Assembly: GCA_020091685.1 (NCBI GenBank)
Contig: CM034598.1
Location: 16,101,362-16,165,361, forward strand
Length of the DNA: 64,000 bases
Reading direction: 5' to 3'
Origin: Lutjanus erythropterus
Taxonomy: Eukaryota; Chordata; Actinopteri; Lutjaniformes; Lutjanidae
Below, one piece after another: positions 20,941-31,349 of the stretch; positions within the stretch are counted from its first letter, which is position 1; each line of letters starts with the position of its first letter. Position numbers and translations under genes: made by a program. The notes under the pieces were generated by a model. The model worked only from the letters and a program-made list of their open reading frames with translations. It made no database searches and was not told where the DNA came from.

Positions 20941-23499
20941 CAGTCTAAGCTTTGAATAAATAACGAGCTACTAACATTTATAAACAAAACATATTTTCTT
21001 GCGCTTATAAAACCATCTTCCCTGTGGTTTCCCTACACTAGCAATATCCTATCAGCAATAGAAGCTGAGGAAACACGAAGAAGTTGTAGCATTTTGACTA
21101 AAGACAATGCAAAAATATGCATACCCTGGTGAATTAATCAATAATACACATTTAAAAGTAAACTAAAGAGTAATCAGTATTTCACACCTTTATATTACTG
21201 ATTAACTGTAGAGCATAAGCCTTATAACATAAGAATATCTGAGTGATCATCCTGTATTACACCCTTATGTGGACAATGTATTCTATATAAAAACAAAAAC
21301 ACCAAAAAATATAATATAGTGTACATCATGGTGTAATAACAGCATTTTTGTATCAAAAATCAAAAATGGCAGCGTACGTAGACAAATGATAAGCATATTT
21401 TTGAATGTTGGCATGAAGTCACACAAAAGTGAGTCAATGAATTCTTGACCCTCCCCCTTTCAGTGTTTCTCATGATATGAAGTGCACCCACTTGATGTCC
21501 CCTTTTCACAGCCTGTCAAATGACTGTATCCCCCAGGATACAGAAACCAGCTGAGGGTTTTTTTTTTAAATGGAGGAAACAAGCATGGATTCTGCTTAGT
21601 GTGAAGCATGGGGAAAAACAACCACTCTGAATCAGATTGGAGAAAAGTTTCTCTTAGAGGAATGGGCTATTTTGAGAAGGTGATTTTTCACTGTTACAGC
21701 GGGTATGAATTGTCAATCAATTTTTGTCAACTTGGGCATGTCTCCAAACTCCTCTGTCCTCCCTCCCCGAGACATGATGTTGATATCAGGCAGCTTCTGG
21801 TGTGACAGAAGTCCTGGTTGCTTGGCAACAGGTACGGGTTTAGAGTCCGGTGTGACTGTGACGACCGGGGTGAGAGGACGCGCTGACAAGCCTGTGCTGC
21901 GCGCACACACACTCACACGCAGTTGTATGTGTGTGCCTCGCATGTTTCTTGCAGGAAAGGGGGATTAGAGGGAGCCATCAGTAAACTCCTCAGGGCAGTG
22001 CTGACATTAAACAGCACAAGTGTTTGAGAGATCGATGTGGGTACCTTGGAGCAGCCATACCTCTGGACAACCATGTGTCCTTTTTAACTGCACAGCACCA
22101 CATATGATGCATTCATCATCAAAGGCAGCGGGAGCACAGAGTGATGTGGAGGAGCTGCGAGGAGGCCTTGGAACTTCACAGCGTTACTAAAGACGGAGCC
22201 CCCTTCGCTGCTGCAGGGGTCCGTGGTGCCCCAGCATGACAGATTTGTTTCATAGACAAATAAATGCTGACTATAACAGCTAATAACCACATGGCAAATG
22301 GTCCATCATCATTAAATGTTTGGCAGAGCAGCGTCGCACGGGTAATGTGATGTTCCCATAAACCTAGTCGCAGTTTATGGGGCACATCGTGTTCTTGACA
22401 AAACTTGCTGTTGACAAAATGCGATTCCTCTTCACCAAATCAAAGTCAAGCAGCCCACTCTGCAATGTCTCCCACTGCGAGCTGCGTGAAATCCAGAAAT
22501 AACATGTGTATCATAGAATCTGTGAGTTTACGTGCACCCAAATAACCACGTTAAATCAGAGTTTACATGCACTGTAGTAACCTGTGTTATTTATTTTCAT
22601 GGCAGTGATATGACAGGCAGGCAGAGCTTTATGTCTGAATTTTAAAAAAGGTCTCATGTTCAGCAGTGAAAACAGACTTATTTAGACTAAAGACCTCTTT
22701 GTGTTGGTTTCAGTTTGCTCTGCTGTCACACCTCTCTTCAGTCTTTTGCCATGCACATGCGTAATTGTAAAAAAAAAAAAAAGGTAATTAGAAACCCAGT
22801 TACTTGTGTGTATGGCAGAGAAATCAGCGCTGTCCAGAATAAATCATACATACACTGCAAAGCTAGTTGGACATAACCAGTCTTTCTTTGTGTTGGCTGG
22901 CTTAACAAACCTACAAACCCCAATCAGAGATAACGGGTATCACAATGGTGGTTGGCTCTGCGCGGGTTCCCATAAAAAGAGGCATTCAGGGCCTCATTTG
23001 ACTCTTCTTCTGCACAAAATAGACCGAACACATGCTGTCCACTTCAGTCCAGAGGAACAGATATGAAGAATATGAAAACATTATTACGCCATAAAGCAAC
23101 ACTGTTGCTGCAAATAAAACGAGAGGAACACAGGCAGAAAATTAATTAACGCTTAAAATGTAACGAACTTTACTGATTGAATATTATCAGTGTTCTATTA
23201 GCTGCAATACCAGCAGTGCAAAATAGACTTGGCAGCAAATCGGGAACAAGTATAAAACATCATTTAAAATGGTCTATGGCAACTTTTTTATTTTCTTTAG
23301 TTTACAGATGATCTGCTGTGTAAAATTTAAAGAGCCACGATGAGAATTTTCCAAATACACAATCGATCTGGGTTTCGATTTGAAGGTCACACCTTGATTC
23401 AATAAAAAAAAAAAAAAATCAGCACTAACATCTAGGACATTACTAGACTATTGAGTTCTTGCCTACAAAAAGCCACCAGCCCCCGATTAGGGAAAGTGG
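20941..23499. other. Non-coding stretch, nothing firm
   Basis: No exon found. The GC-richer part at 21600-22450 carries overlapping short frames on both strands without motifs. Around 22515-22580 the phrase 'gtttacgtgcaccc..aaccacgtta..gtttacatgcac' resembles one end of a fish MITE. Poly-A tracts occur at 22770 and 23405. Confidence 0.4.
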
Positions 23500-24070
23500 C
23501 CTTGTGGGCTTACCTTGCCAGGCAGCTGAATTCGTGAGATCATGAGATCAAGTGAAAATCCATCTTGCCAGCATCCAAGCTATCCATTTGTGTCTGCACC
23601 AAAGGTGGTGCGAGCCAATCAGTGTCCTAGGAGGATATACTGGCAGCTACGGGCGTAGTTTTAGGTGCGCTGACAGCAAGATGTATCCATGGAAATGACT
23701 TGTCTCGAATAAACAATGGTGGCTCCTGATGAGGTTAGCGTAGATACAGTGATAGCATCAGTTATATCAGGACTGGAGAATATTTCTTCATTGAAAGAAG
23801 AGCAAACAACAGCACCGATGGAAAAGATGTGTCACTCTTCTTCCGGCCAGCTTCGGTTTGGTAAATTAATCCGATTGTTTGATGTTAGCCCCTGTTAGAT
23901 GTGACCGATAGCTCATCCAATCACCTGCAACGTGTTTTTTTTTTTTTTTTTTCACAAAAGTGCGCACTCTTTTCCAAACAGTGTCTATGGATGGCTTCCC
24001 AGATGGTTCTGTGAAACAAACCATCTGGTGTGTCAGGTTACTTGTGAGTAGCCTGAATCCTAATGTGTGA
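23500..24070 (+). pseudogene. Remnant of a RecQ-like helicase-bearing repeat
   Basis: The plus-strand frame from 23716 reads VDTVIASVISGLENISSLKE then EQ, which I recall as the start of a RecQ-like helicase gene found in many copies in fish genomes (the stretch before and including the Q/motif I region). About 35 codons on, at 23815-23875, the DNA still matches the Walker A region in pieces (LLPASFG in one frame, FGKLI in another), so small deletions have shifted the frame. The helicase core and everything after it are missing. Flanking phrases (GAGCCAATCAGTGTCCTAGG at 23612; TAGCTCATCCAATCACCTGC at 23910) belong to the same repeat. It is a dead fragment. The link to a particular transposon superfamily is uncertain. 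Confidence 0.55.
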
Positions 24071-24149
24071 TGTAAATTAGAGGGTTTGTTGTACGAAGTG
24101 AATCTGTCCTGGGGCCAGCATGTCACAGAAAAGTGCATGCTACAAAAGG

Positions 24150-24190
24150 TTGTTAAACATACTACAAGGTACTTTAACTGGTTATGAAAC
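24150..24190. mobile_element. End fragment of the 'CTACTACAAGG' MITE family
   Basis: CTACAAGGTACTTTAACTGG at 24162 followed by 'ttatgaaac' matches the complement of the right end of the copy at 40315-40690. No second end was found nearby. Confidence 0.5.
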
Positions 24191-26267
24191 GGCCTCAATG
24201 CAATACTGATGCCTCTGATAACCTATCAGCAAACAAGAGCATCAGTGACAAGACTGGCTGTTTGAAGTATATTTAGTTATTTTTAATGCCTGCCACCAGG
24301 TGGGCATGCAAAAAAGAAATACTGTGAGAACTGCAGATCCTGCTGATTGTTATTGAAATGGAAAGCTCACTGTGATTGAATTTCGATTTAGAATCAAAAT
24401 TGTGTCACCTCTAATTACACAGCTTCGTTCTGTGGCATGAAACTCAGCAAGTTTGCATATAAAACGTATTTCTGCAGCTGAGAATCTACAACGAATATTG
24501 CTCATGAGGAACATTGTCAGGAAAAAAAACATTAATGAAAGGGTTACACTCTTTAGAGCCAATTTAATCCAAAGCTCTGAACATAACCTCCTTCGAAGCA
24601 GGTTATGAGTTCAGCATCAGTTACCATGGTGATCTAGCCAGGTTAAAAGAGAGCCACCTTTGTGACAGTGAAAATGTAGACTCATCATACCTCTCTGACC
24701 AATTAATCTTGCTTTGCAGTACAGCCCTCAGGTGTCTCTCTTCTGCTGCCCCAATTACAGAAAGCAGATTTCTAGTTTACATGACATTTAAGACATCAGC
24801 TTATTGGAGAAACCCCTGTTAAGTGTGTGTCAACACACACTGACTGTAATGCAAGAAAGATACAAGTCTGCTCACAGAACAGTAATAAATGATGTACTGT
24901 CACTGTATGGCATGGCTGACCAAGGTTTTATATTTATGATTTACTTGTTGATTGATTTTGACCAGTTACATAAAAATATCAGTATAAATATCACTTTTTC
25001 CGCCTCATTTTATTGTTGATATTGGCAGCATTTTGAATTTGAATCACTTCCCTCAAAAACTGAGAGAGACTGAGAGCAAAACTGTAAATGGAAAAAAAAA
25101 ACACAAGACACACGACAGTGTTGGGAATTGATCAAATTTTATCAGTGTTGACTCACTGACAATCTTTTGTTAATAATCCAAATCCACAAGCACTCCCTTG
25201 TGTGTTCGCTCTCTCCTCTCAAAACAGGATCTACAATTAACGTTTCATGTTGTTTTACAGCCATTATTCAGAGGATGATTCCAAAACTACTCCAACATCC
25301 AAAACTCTGTCTAACACAGTGAAATAAAACAACCAACAGAAAACTGTGTGAGTGACAGCGAGGTTGTGACACAACATGACGAGCTGCAGAGTCTTCATCC
25401 ACCTGTATACAGCATAAACTGGCTTCTATGGAAACACAGACACGCCACTCATTCTTCAGCTAGATCAGAAACACTCCACCACAGCACTGTCAGGTTGAAT
25501 CATTCGTTACCCCCCTCATATTTTTTAGACAATTTACACCGACATTTGGTGAGCAGCTGCATGTTAATTCCAAACCCTGAAGAGCAGATGGATGAAATGT
25601 TAGCACGGTGAGCTCTTCATCTAAAACAAAGAGGCAAAGTGTGCACATGAACTGATACATTCCTGCTTAAATTCCCCCTTTCAAACACCTTCCCTTTGTG
25701 TTTTTATGCGAAAGTGTGCAGATACTGATGGGTGTGTCTGTCTCTTTTTGTGTAGTTCTCGGTTGTTGTGTCCATTATGGCTGCAAATCTGAGCATGCAT
25801 TTCTGTGTGTGTGTGTTCCCGCTCCCCAGAAAAATCTGTCATTTCCGCGGGTCTCTCTTTCTCCCAATCAGTTGTCAGGCTGTGAATGGGTGGTTTGAAT
25901 TTGCAGATCGCTGCTGAATCACACATCAGTGTCATACATGTTTATGACATTGATGGCGGAGGCGGGGGATTGCAGCATAACAGAGAGAAAAACAAACAGG
26001 TCTCCAAGGTGATCGAGAAGATTTCTGAGACTGAAACCAATGTGCTTATTATGAGACTGGCAGGCTAAATATGCTGGATGATGAGCCAAGAGCCTGATGG
26101 AGCACAGTAATCACTGGCAAATTGCAAACCTTAGTTTCAGCACGCCAACACTTTACATAATGTATATGGAGTCGTTCATGTCACACGTCTACAACAAATG
26201 GCATCCAAAAACACTGCTCATCTCAGATTTGATGATTTAAATGGGAAACGGACAATTTGTTTTTTGC
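24191..26267. other. Non-coding stretch next to the exon
   Basis: A possible MITE piece lies at about 24570-24700 ('aacctccttcgaagcaggttatgag..ttaccatggtgatctagcc'). The 87-codon frame at 25348-25611 has no recognisable domain. Nothing resembling the next UNC5 exon is seen. Confidence 0.45.
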
Positions 26268-26276
26268 ACGTACCTG
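26268..26276 (-). other. Splice donor of the UNC5-like exon
   Basis: On the minus strand the exon ends CAG and the intron begins GTACGT, a good match to the MAG|GTRAGT consensus. The frame continues open for a few codons past this point before a stop, but homology to UNC5 ends exactly here. Confidence 0.9.
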
Positions 26277-26489
26277 TGGCAGGGTCGACAGTTCGCTCAA
26301 TCAAGTGGTCGTCCTGGTGAACCCATTCCCCGTTGCACTTGAAGTAGATCTGCGTGGCTGGGGTGGAACGGCAGGTCAGTGTCACTGGTTTGTTCTTCAC
26401 AATGTACTCATCCTCCGGCTCCACCAGGAAGTGAGGTAACAGGTCCGAGAAGGCAGCAGGGAGTGTAGCTGTGGCAGTGTGCTCAGAGC
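26274..26489 (-). CDS. unc5a: Internal exon of a netrin receptor UNC5 (UNC5A-like), Ig1 N-terminal half
   Basis: UNC5 proteins are single-pass membrane receptors for netrins that mediate axon repulsion and act as dependence receptors; their two Ig domains bind netrin outside the cell. This 216-nt exon encodes 71 whole codons plus a split codon at each end. Residues 1-16 are a variable linker. From residue 17 it reads LPHFLVEPEDEYIVKNKPV, then TCRSTPATQIYFKCNGEWV, the family-defining start of Ig1, ending at DPAT. Cysteines 39 and 51 match the two conserved Ig1 cysteines whose partners lie in the next exon. Both ends are in phase 1, as I recall for this exon in vertebrate UNC5 genes. DLLPHFLVEPED and the DH.IER end suggest UNC5A over B, C or D, but this is by eye. 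The signal peptide must lie in an upstream exon outside the window. Codon use is ordinary and there is no frameshift or stop. Family assignment is near certain; paralogue is likely. Confidence 0.93.
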
Positions 26490-26530
26490 CTGTGGAGAAC
26501 AGAAGAAGAAGGGGTTTTAGAGGGATGTTA
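26490..26530 (-). other. Splice acceptor, pyrimidine tract and likely branch point
   Basis: On the minus strand the intron ends CCTTCTTCTTCTGTTCTCCA then CAG, an almost pure pyrimidine tract. The best branch-point match upstream is TTAAC (complement of 26527-26531; candidate A at 26528), 38 nt before the exon. That TTAAC lies on the outer edge of the transposon at 26528-27378. Confidence 0.8.
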
Positions 26531-27378
26531 AATGGGTAGTTTGGATTAACTGATCGGTTTGAATGAGGTCGGATTGATAGTATTAGCTACAGCAGACGGA
26601 GGTTGGCGGGGGATCTAGCGTGGAAGCTAAGCATTGTGCTGCTGTGGACAGGGCCAGCAACAAAAAGTTTTTTAGCCAATTAAAAAGCATCTACCAAAAG
26701 AAAAAAAAGAAAAAAGTTTAAGTGTACGCTGCATTTAGAATGTTTTCATCACTTTACTTGGCCATCAGACAGCCTTTTCTGATGAGAAACCACTGTTAGA
26801 CCAACCAAATGCTGCTCTCTCTAAACCGACCAAACTCCATAAGCATTTTACCTTAAAGAACACAGGAGATCCTGATCTATTAGTGCCTCAATCAGTTCAT
26901 TTGTTTGCATTATTGTATGACTTTGGTGTTTTGCAAGGATAGTCCAGATTACCAAAGTTGCACAATAACACAAATTAACTAACAGATCAAGGCAGCGGTA
27001 CCCAGCAACTCCCATGTTCTGCGAGGTGGAATCGCTGGTTTTGTCTACGGGATTTAGTTGTTTGGGGTGACCAATATTTGCCTTTTTATAAAGGTAGTTT
27101 ACCATCAGAATAGGCAGTCTAATGGCAAGGTAAAGTGGTGGACGTATTCTCAATATAGCGTAGGCAATGTTGTTTAGGTAGATCTTTTTTAAATGGCTAA
27201 TATAGCTTTTGTTGCTGGCGTTGTTCACAGCAGTACATTGCTTGGCATCCATGTTGGTACTTTTCTCTGCCTCTCCAAACTGGGGGCATGCCGACTGGGA
27301 TCTAATGTAGGTAATACACTGCCTATGGATAAATACCTCATACAAGCCCATTTCAAAAAATCTGAACTGTCTCTTTAA
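26528..27378. mobile_element. Foldback MITE next to the exon, ~350-bp arms
   Basis: Ends are the imperfect inverses TTAAATGGGTAGTTTGGATT (26528) and 'tctgaactgtctctttaaa' (to 27378). Between about 26610 and 27250 the sequence is one long imperfect palindrome centred near 26930. For example GTGGACAGGGCCAGCAACAA at 26645 pairs with 'ttgttgctggcgttgttcacagc' at 27208-27230, and 'ccaaactccataa' near 26829 pairs with the block near 27048. Two related elements are at 28441-29301 and 52370-52625. It has no real coding frame; the 167-codon minus frame at 26848-27351 lies inside the palindrome. Confidence 0.75.
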
Positions 27379-28209
27379 ATAAAAAGTAAAAATGCTTTTA
27401 AGTTTTCAAGTTGTCATGAGGGCAGGAGTTGCGACTGGCTTGACTAGACAGCGAAAATGCAGCAACTTTCTAATGCAGAGATTCAGCGTCCTTGGTGAAT
27501 TGCGACTCATTCATATGCATATGACAGGCAAGAAGAGGACAGACAGAGACAGATGGACAGACAGAGTGAGAAAGAGAGACAGGGCTGTATGGAAGAGAAC
27601 TGGCAGTGACGGAGCTCGGCCTTGTGAGCTCTTGGCTGGGTCGGAGGGGTAGTGGGAGTCCATGTCTTTACTCCAGCTCTTAATCACAGCCCTTTAACAT
27701 CACCACTGATGGACCGGTGGCCATAAATCCCATCTTCAGCGACTGGGCCACTTCACACTGTGTTATATGGCTCTTCAACCAGGACTCTAACTCTACAGAC
27801 ATTAAGCGAGACCTGGCAGGAAGCAGGGAGGTTAGAGATGACTGACAGCTAAGACAGCCAGTTAACTTGAAATCACTTCACTATGCGCGGTAGGAGTCAT
27901 TTCATTGTTGTGGAATCTTACAATATATAAAAGACGTGGAGGAAGAAGAGGAAGATGCATCTCCACTGCACAGAGGTACAAGAGCTGTCCTTCAGGGGGA
28001 CAATGCCACAATTTACAGCAAACTTTCTGCTTGCTGAAAAATGCTTAGCACAAACGCTGAATGACACAATGGAGCCTACAGCGCACACATCGCTCCTCAA
28101 TGAACACACTTTCTCCCTCACTAAACATATTAGACTTGTGTGAGAGATATAGAGAGGACACAGAACGGAGTAGGAAAAGAGGGAAATAACCTCTTTACAC
28201 CACCAGCAC
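27379..28209. other. Non-coding stretch, nothing recognised
   Basis: Purine-rich (AGACAGAGA-type) sequence around 27540-27590; otherwise unique. Small frames here overlap on both strands and show no motif. Confidence 0.45.
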
Positions 28210-28440
28210 TCAGGGGAGACCAGTAAATCCCAAAATAAAACCCCTTTAAAAAGGAGTGTAATATTAATTTACTGCCCTGAATCCAATATGGCTGACAGAC
28301 CAGGCATTAACAACCCTCTCCATCACTCCTCCCTGTGCAGCAGCAATGCCGGATAGAGTCCACATCCCTCAACGAATATGGCAACATTGGCACCGACCTT
28401 TCTCTCCTCTCCAACTAAACATTCAGTTTGTGCTTGCAGT
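28210..28440. repeat. Duplicated intronic block, copy 1
   Basis: This block is repeated about 1.09 kb further on at 29302-29532 in the same orientation. Shared landmarks are CTTTAAAAAGGAG (28245/29331), TACTGCCCTGAATCCAATAT (28271/29357), GGCATTAACAACC (28303/29389), 'ctccatcactcctccctgtg.agc' and 'gacctttctctcctctcc'. The copies differ by substitutions and small indels, so the duplication is not recent. It has no coding potential. Confidence 0.85.
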
Positions 28441-29301
28441 GTTTTAAAAGGATAGTTTGGATCCACCAAAGTCACACTAACACAGACAAACTATCAGATT
28501 GAGGCAGTGGTAGCTAAGCAACTGCCATGTTCTGTGAGTTTCTGCGACTGATTTCACCTATGGAGTTTGGCTGGTTTGGAGTGAGCAATATTTGCCTTTT
28601 GTAACAGCTGGGACGTCTGTCCCCAGTTTGGAGAAGCAGAGAGGAGCACCATCACCTACGCTAACCAATGAAGCGCTGAGGACAGGATCATCAACAAAAG
28701 GTATTTTAGCCACTTCAAACCTGAAAAATAAGTTTAAGTGTATGTTATATTTAGAATATTTTCACAGCTTTACTTTGCAATCATTCAGCCTTTTCTGATG
28801 GGAAACCACTTATACAAATTATAAAAAGGATATCTTGCTAATTCCAAACCAACCAATCTCCATATGCAAAATCAGTGATTCTACCTTGCAGAATATGGGA
28901 GTTGCTGGGCTACCACTGCCTCAATCTGCTATTTTCTTTTGTGTTATTGTGTGACTTCAGTGAATATGAACTATTCTTTCAAAACATCAAAGTCGTGCAG
29001 TAACTCAAACAAACTAACATATTGAGGCAGTGGTAGACCAGCAACTTCTGTTTTCTGCAAGGTAAAATGACAGATTTTTCATATGGAGTTTGGTTGGTTT
29101 GGAGTAAACAATTTTTGGCTTACATAATGGCAGTAACCTGTCAGAGAAGGCTGTCTGATGGCAAAGTGGTAGAAATATTCTAAATATAGCTTCCATTTAA
29201 ACTGATACTGAATTTTTTAGGTGGACCTTTTTAAAGTGACTAAAAATGTTGCTGACCTGGTCCACAACTGTACACTGCTTAGCTTCCATGCTGGTACACC
29301 C
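28441..29301. mobile_element. Foldback element(s) between the duplicated blocks
   Basis: The region opens with AAAAGGATAGTTTGGATCCA (28445) and a partial arm up to about 28619. A full foldback follows (about 28619-29301), of the same family as 26528-27378: 'gaggcagtggtag' blocks face 'ctaccactgcctcaa' blocks, GTGTATGTTATATTTAGAAT faces the inverse near 29180, and it closes with 'ctgcttagcttccatgctggtacacc'. It looks like one element inserted next to, or rearranged with, another. Confidence 0.7.
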
Positions 29302-29532
29302 TAAGGGGAGTAAATACCAAAATAAAAACCCTTTAAAAAGGAGAATAATATTAATTTACTGCCCTGAATCCAATATGGCTGAAAAACTGGGCATTAACAA
29401 CCTTCTCCATCACTCCTCCCTGTGTAGCGGCGGTAGAGGATAGGAGTCCACATCTCTCATAATGAAACAGCAACACTCGCGCTGACCTTTCTCTCCTCTC
29501 CTCCCTCACCCAGGCTGCGTTCATCCTTGCAG
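29302..29532. repeat. Duplicated intronic block, copy 2
   Basis: Partner of 28210-28440. It starts directly after the last recognisable base of the foldback element, whereas copy 1 ends (at 'cttgcag') directly before the foldback region, so the two blocks bracket the mobile element. Confidence 0.85.
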
Positions 29533-31349
29533 CTTGGGTCAGGGATAATATTGCGTTGCATCATAAACACCAATTGCTGGATAAAGACATTATCTGTCAG
29601 TTCCTCCCCCACTCCACGTTATATTAATGTCTCTCTTTCTCCTCCTATTTTTCTTTTCCCCATGTGTGCTGAGTTGCTAATTTATCAGGATGAGATACAG
29701 TGAAGCATGCCACTGCCGCCGCCGCTGAACCCCATTAATGTTTCGTGTACATGTTTAACTCTTAATGAAAACTAAATGTTCTGTGTCCAATGAACGGCAT
29801 ACATCACTTGCTGACACTTTGCCTTTTTCGCCCATTTTCCAAGCACATTTTCTTATTTGCAGAGGCGAGAGTGTCATTAATATGGCAGCTCCCTATTCAG
29901 GACAACACAACCGCTGCCTGACATTATTTACAATGTATGTGAGTGTGTGTTTCTTGTCTGGTGGTGTTGAGCAAAAAGGCCACAGTTCATCATGAATAGT
30001 GAGTATAATTGCTCTAACGGGGAGCCCAAACTTTGCTAATAAACAGCGTGGGACCAGCAGGTCAGGTTGTTTGAAAGTGTGCTGGTCCTAATGATGGCGG
30101 CTTCTTCTAATGGGCCGGCTTCCAGCTTTGTGACCGCGGCCATTAGCAGGCCGGGCTGACCCTCTGTACTCCCCGCAGACTGAAGACGACAGCTCACTAA
30201 AACAGTGGGCGAGACTCACCTCACACCTGCCAGGTTAATCATCTCATAGAGGACAGATGATGTTGAAACTGAGAGGGAAACCAAAGCCACCTGAGACGCT
30301 GACGAGTCGTGAGCCTGATGAGCTTCCTGATGCTGTTAACTCGCCGCTGGCTTCTCATTTGCGAGGGTCACATTCGACATGAACTCTCAACTTTTGATGA
30401 TGTTTCCAATTTGTGTTTGTGTGTGTGCACGGTTGTGTGTGGCGGGGGTTAGTCTTCCATTTTAGTACATGCGCTTTAGGTTAATGAGGTTAAACACGTA
30501 ATTTCTTTAGAGAAGTAAATTGTCATTTTATGGGAGGGCATTCTAGTCACGCACCGCTTTATATCAAACCCATAATGGAGGGCTGATGCGTAGTAAATTG
30601 GCTTAGATTATTGTCACGACACAATGTACTTCAAAGTCAATGTGCATACACACTCACACACACGTGCACTCACACACAGGGAGTATCAGCCACTTAACAG
30701 ACTTCTTGCAGGTCAATGCACAAATCAAATAGACATACAGCAGCACTATACGCACTGCATTAGATTCCACTGAATGTAATTGGCTACAGCCGCCATTAAT
30801 TGTCAAATGCATCCGAGTCCATTGCCAGATCATTTAGCGCACACACACAAACACACACGCACAAACAGCAAACACAGGACGCTAAATGTCTCCCTTGTTG
30901 GTCATTCGGACAATGAAGATGATTTAATTGATGCAACATGCTGGATGTGTTGCCCGAGCCCAGTGACCATTACATAACACTGGGTTCCTGCAAACATTTT
31001 CAGGAAAAGAATCCAGATAATAATTGTGATTCTTGTACTTTTTTATAAAAAGAAACACACCAGAGGTTGTGACCCGATGTTTGTTTGCAGCTGTGATTCT
31101 CGAGAGGCGGTTTAACTGACCTAAAACGTTCACAATCTTACACACAGACACATACACACACACACACGCACACATAAGCATGACCACAAAAAGGGTGCAC
31201 CAGGTGTCAGTGTGCTGAGCCATGATGTCCAGGGCAGATTTCCTGCTGCGCACAGACCCTATGTCTCATCTGCCCAGCTGACCACGTCAACTCCCAAGTC
31301 AGGGACAGAGCATGTCCATAAGGAGAGGAGATGATAAGGTGGCGAATGC
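29533..31349. other. Unique non-coding DNA that may be conserved/regulatory
   Basis: No exon. 29690-30150 is notable: several TAATG/CATTAA homeodomain-type cores (ACCCCATTAATGTTTC, 'gtcattaatatgg', 'cctaatgatgg', 'tctaatgggcc', 'ccattagcagg') in otherwise GC-balanced, repeat-free sequence. CA-rich runs occur at 30650-30680, 30840-30865 and 31141-31173. Confidence 0.4.

Larger units (their letters stand above)
1..26273 (-). other. Intron downstream of the UNC5-like exon (partial; probably intron 2)
   Basis: This is everything on the 3' side (in gene orientation) of the single recognised exon. The exon ends in a good GT donor at 26272-26273, and no frame below it resembles the expected continuation of the UNC5 Ig1 domain (the tryptophan-cysteine rich EDYWCQC region), so the next exon is probably beyond position 1. 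The intron is then at least 26 kb, which is plausible because UNC5 genes have very long 5' introns. The assignment follows from the exon and from the lack of any other convincing coding sequence. Confidence 0.6.

Noticed and set aside
25348-25611. 87-codon plus-strand frame
   Set aside because: No domain or splice context; single-phase openness of this length is expected by chance in a 64-kb window.
26218-26268. Extension of the UNC5 frame beyond the donor site
   Set aside because: Similarity to UNC5 stops exactly at the CAG|GTACGT donor; the extra codons are intronic.
26257-26439. 60-codon plus-strand frame over the exon
   Set aside because: It is the antisense shadow of the UNC5 exon and has no motif.
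26848-27351. 167-codon minus-strand frame
   Set aside because: It lies inside the palindromic arms of a foldback MITE and resembles no protein family.
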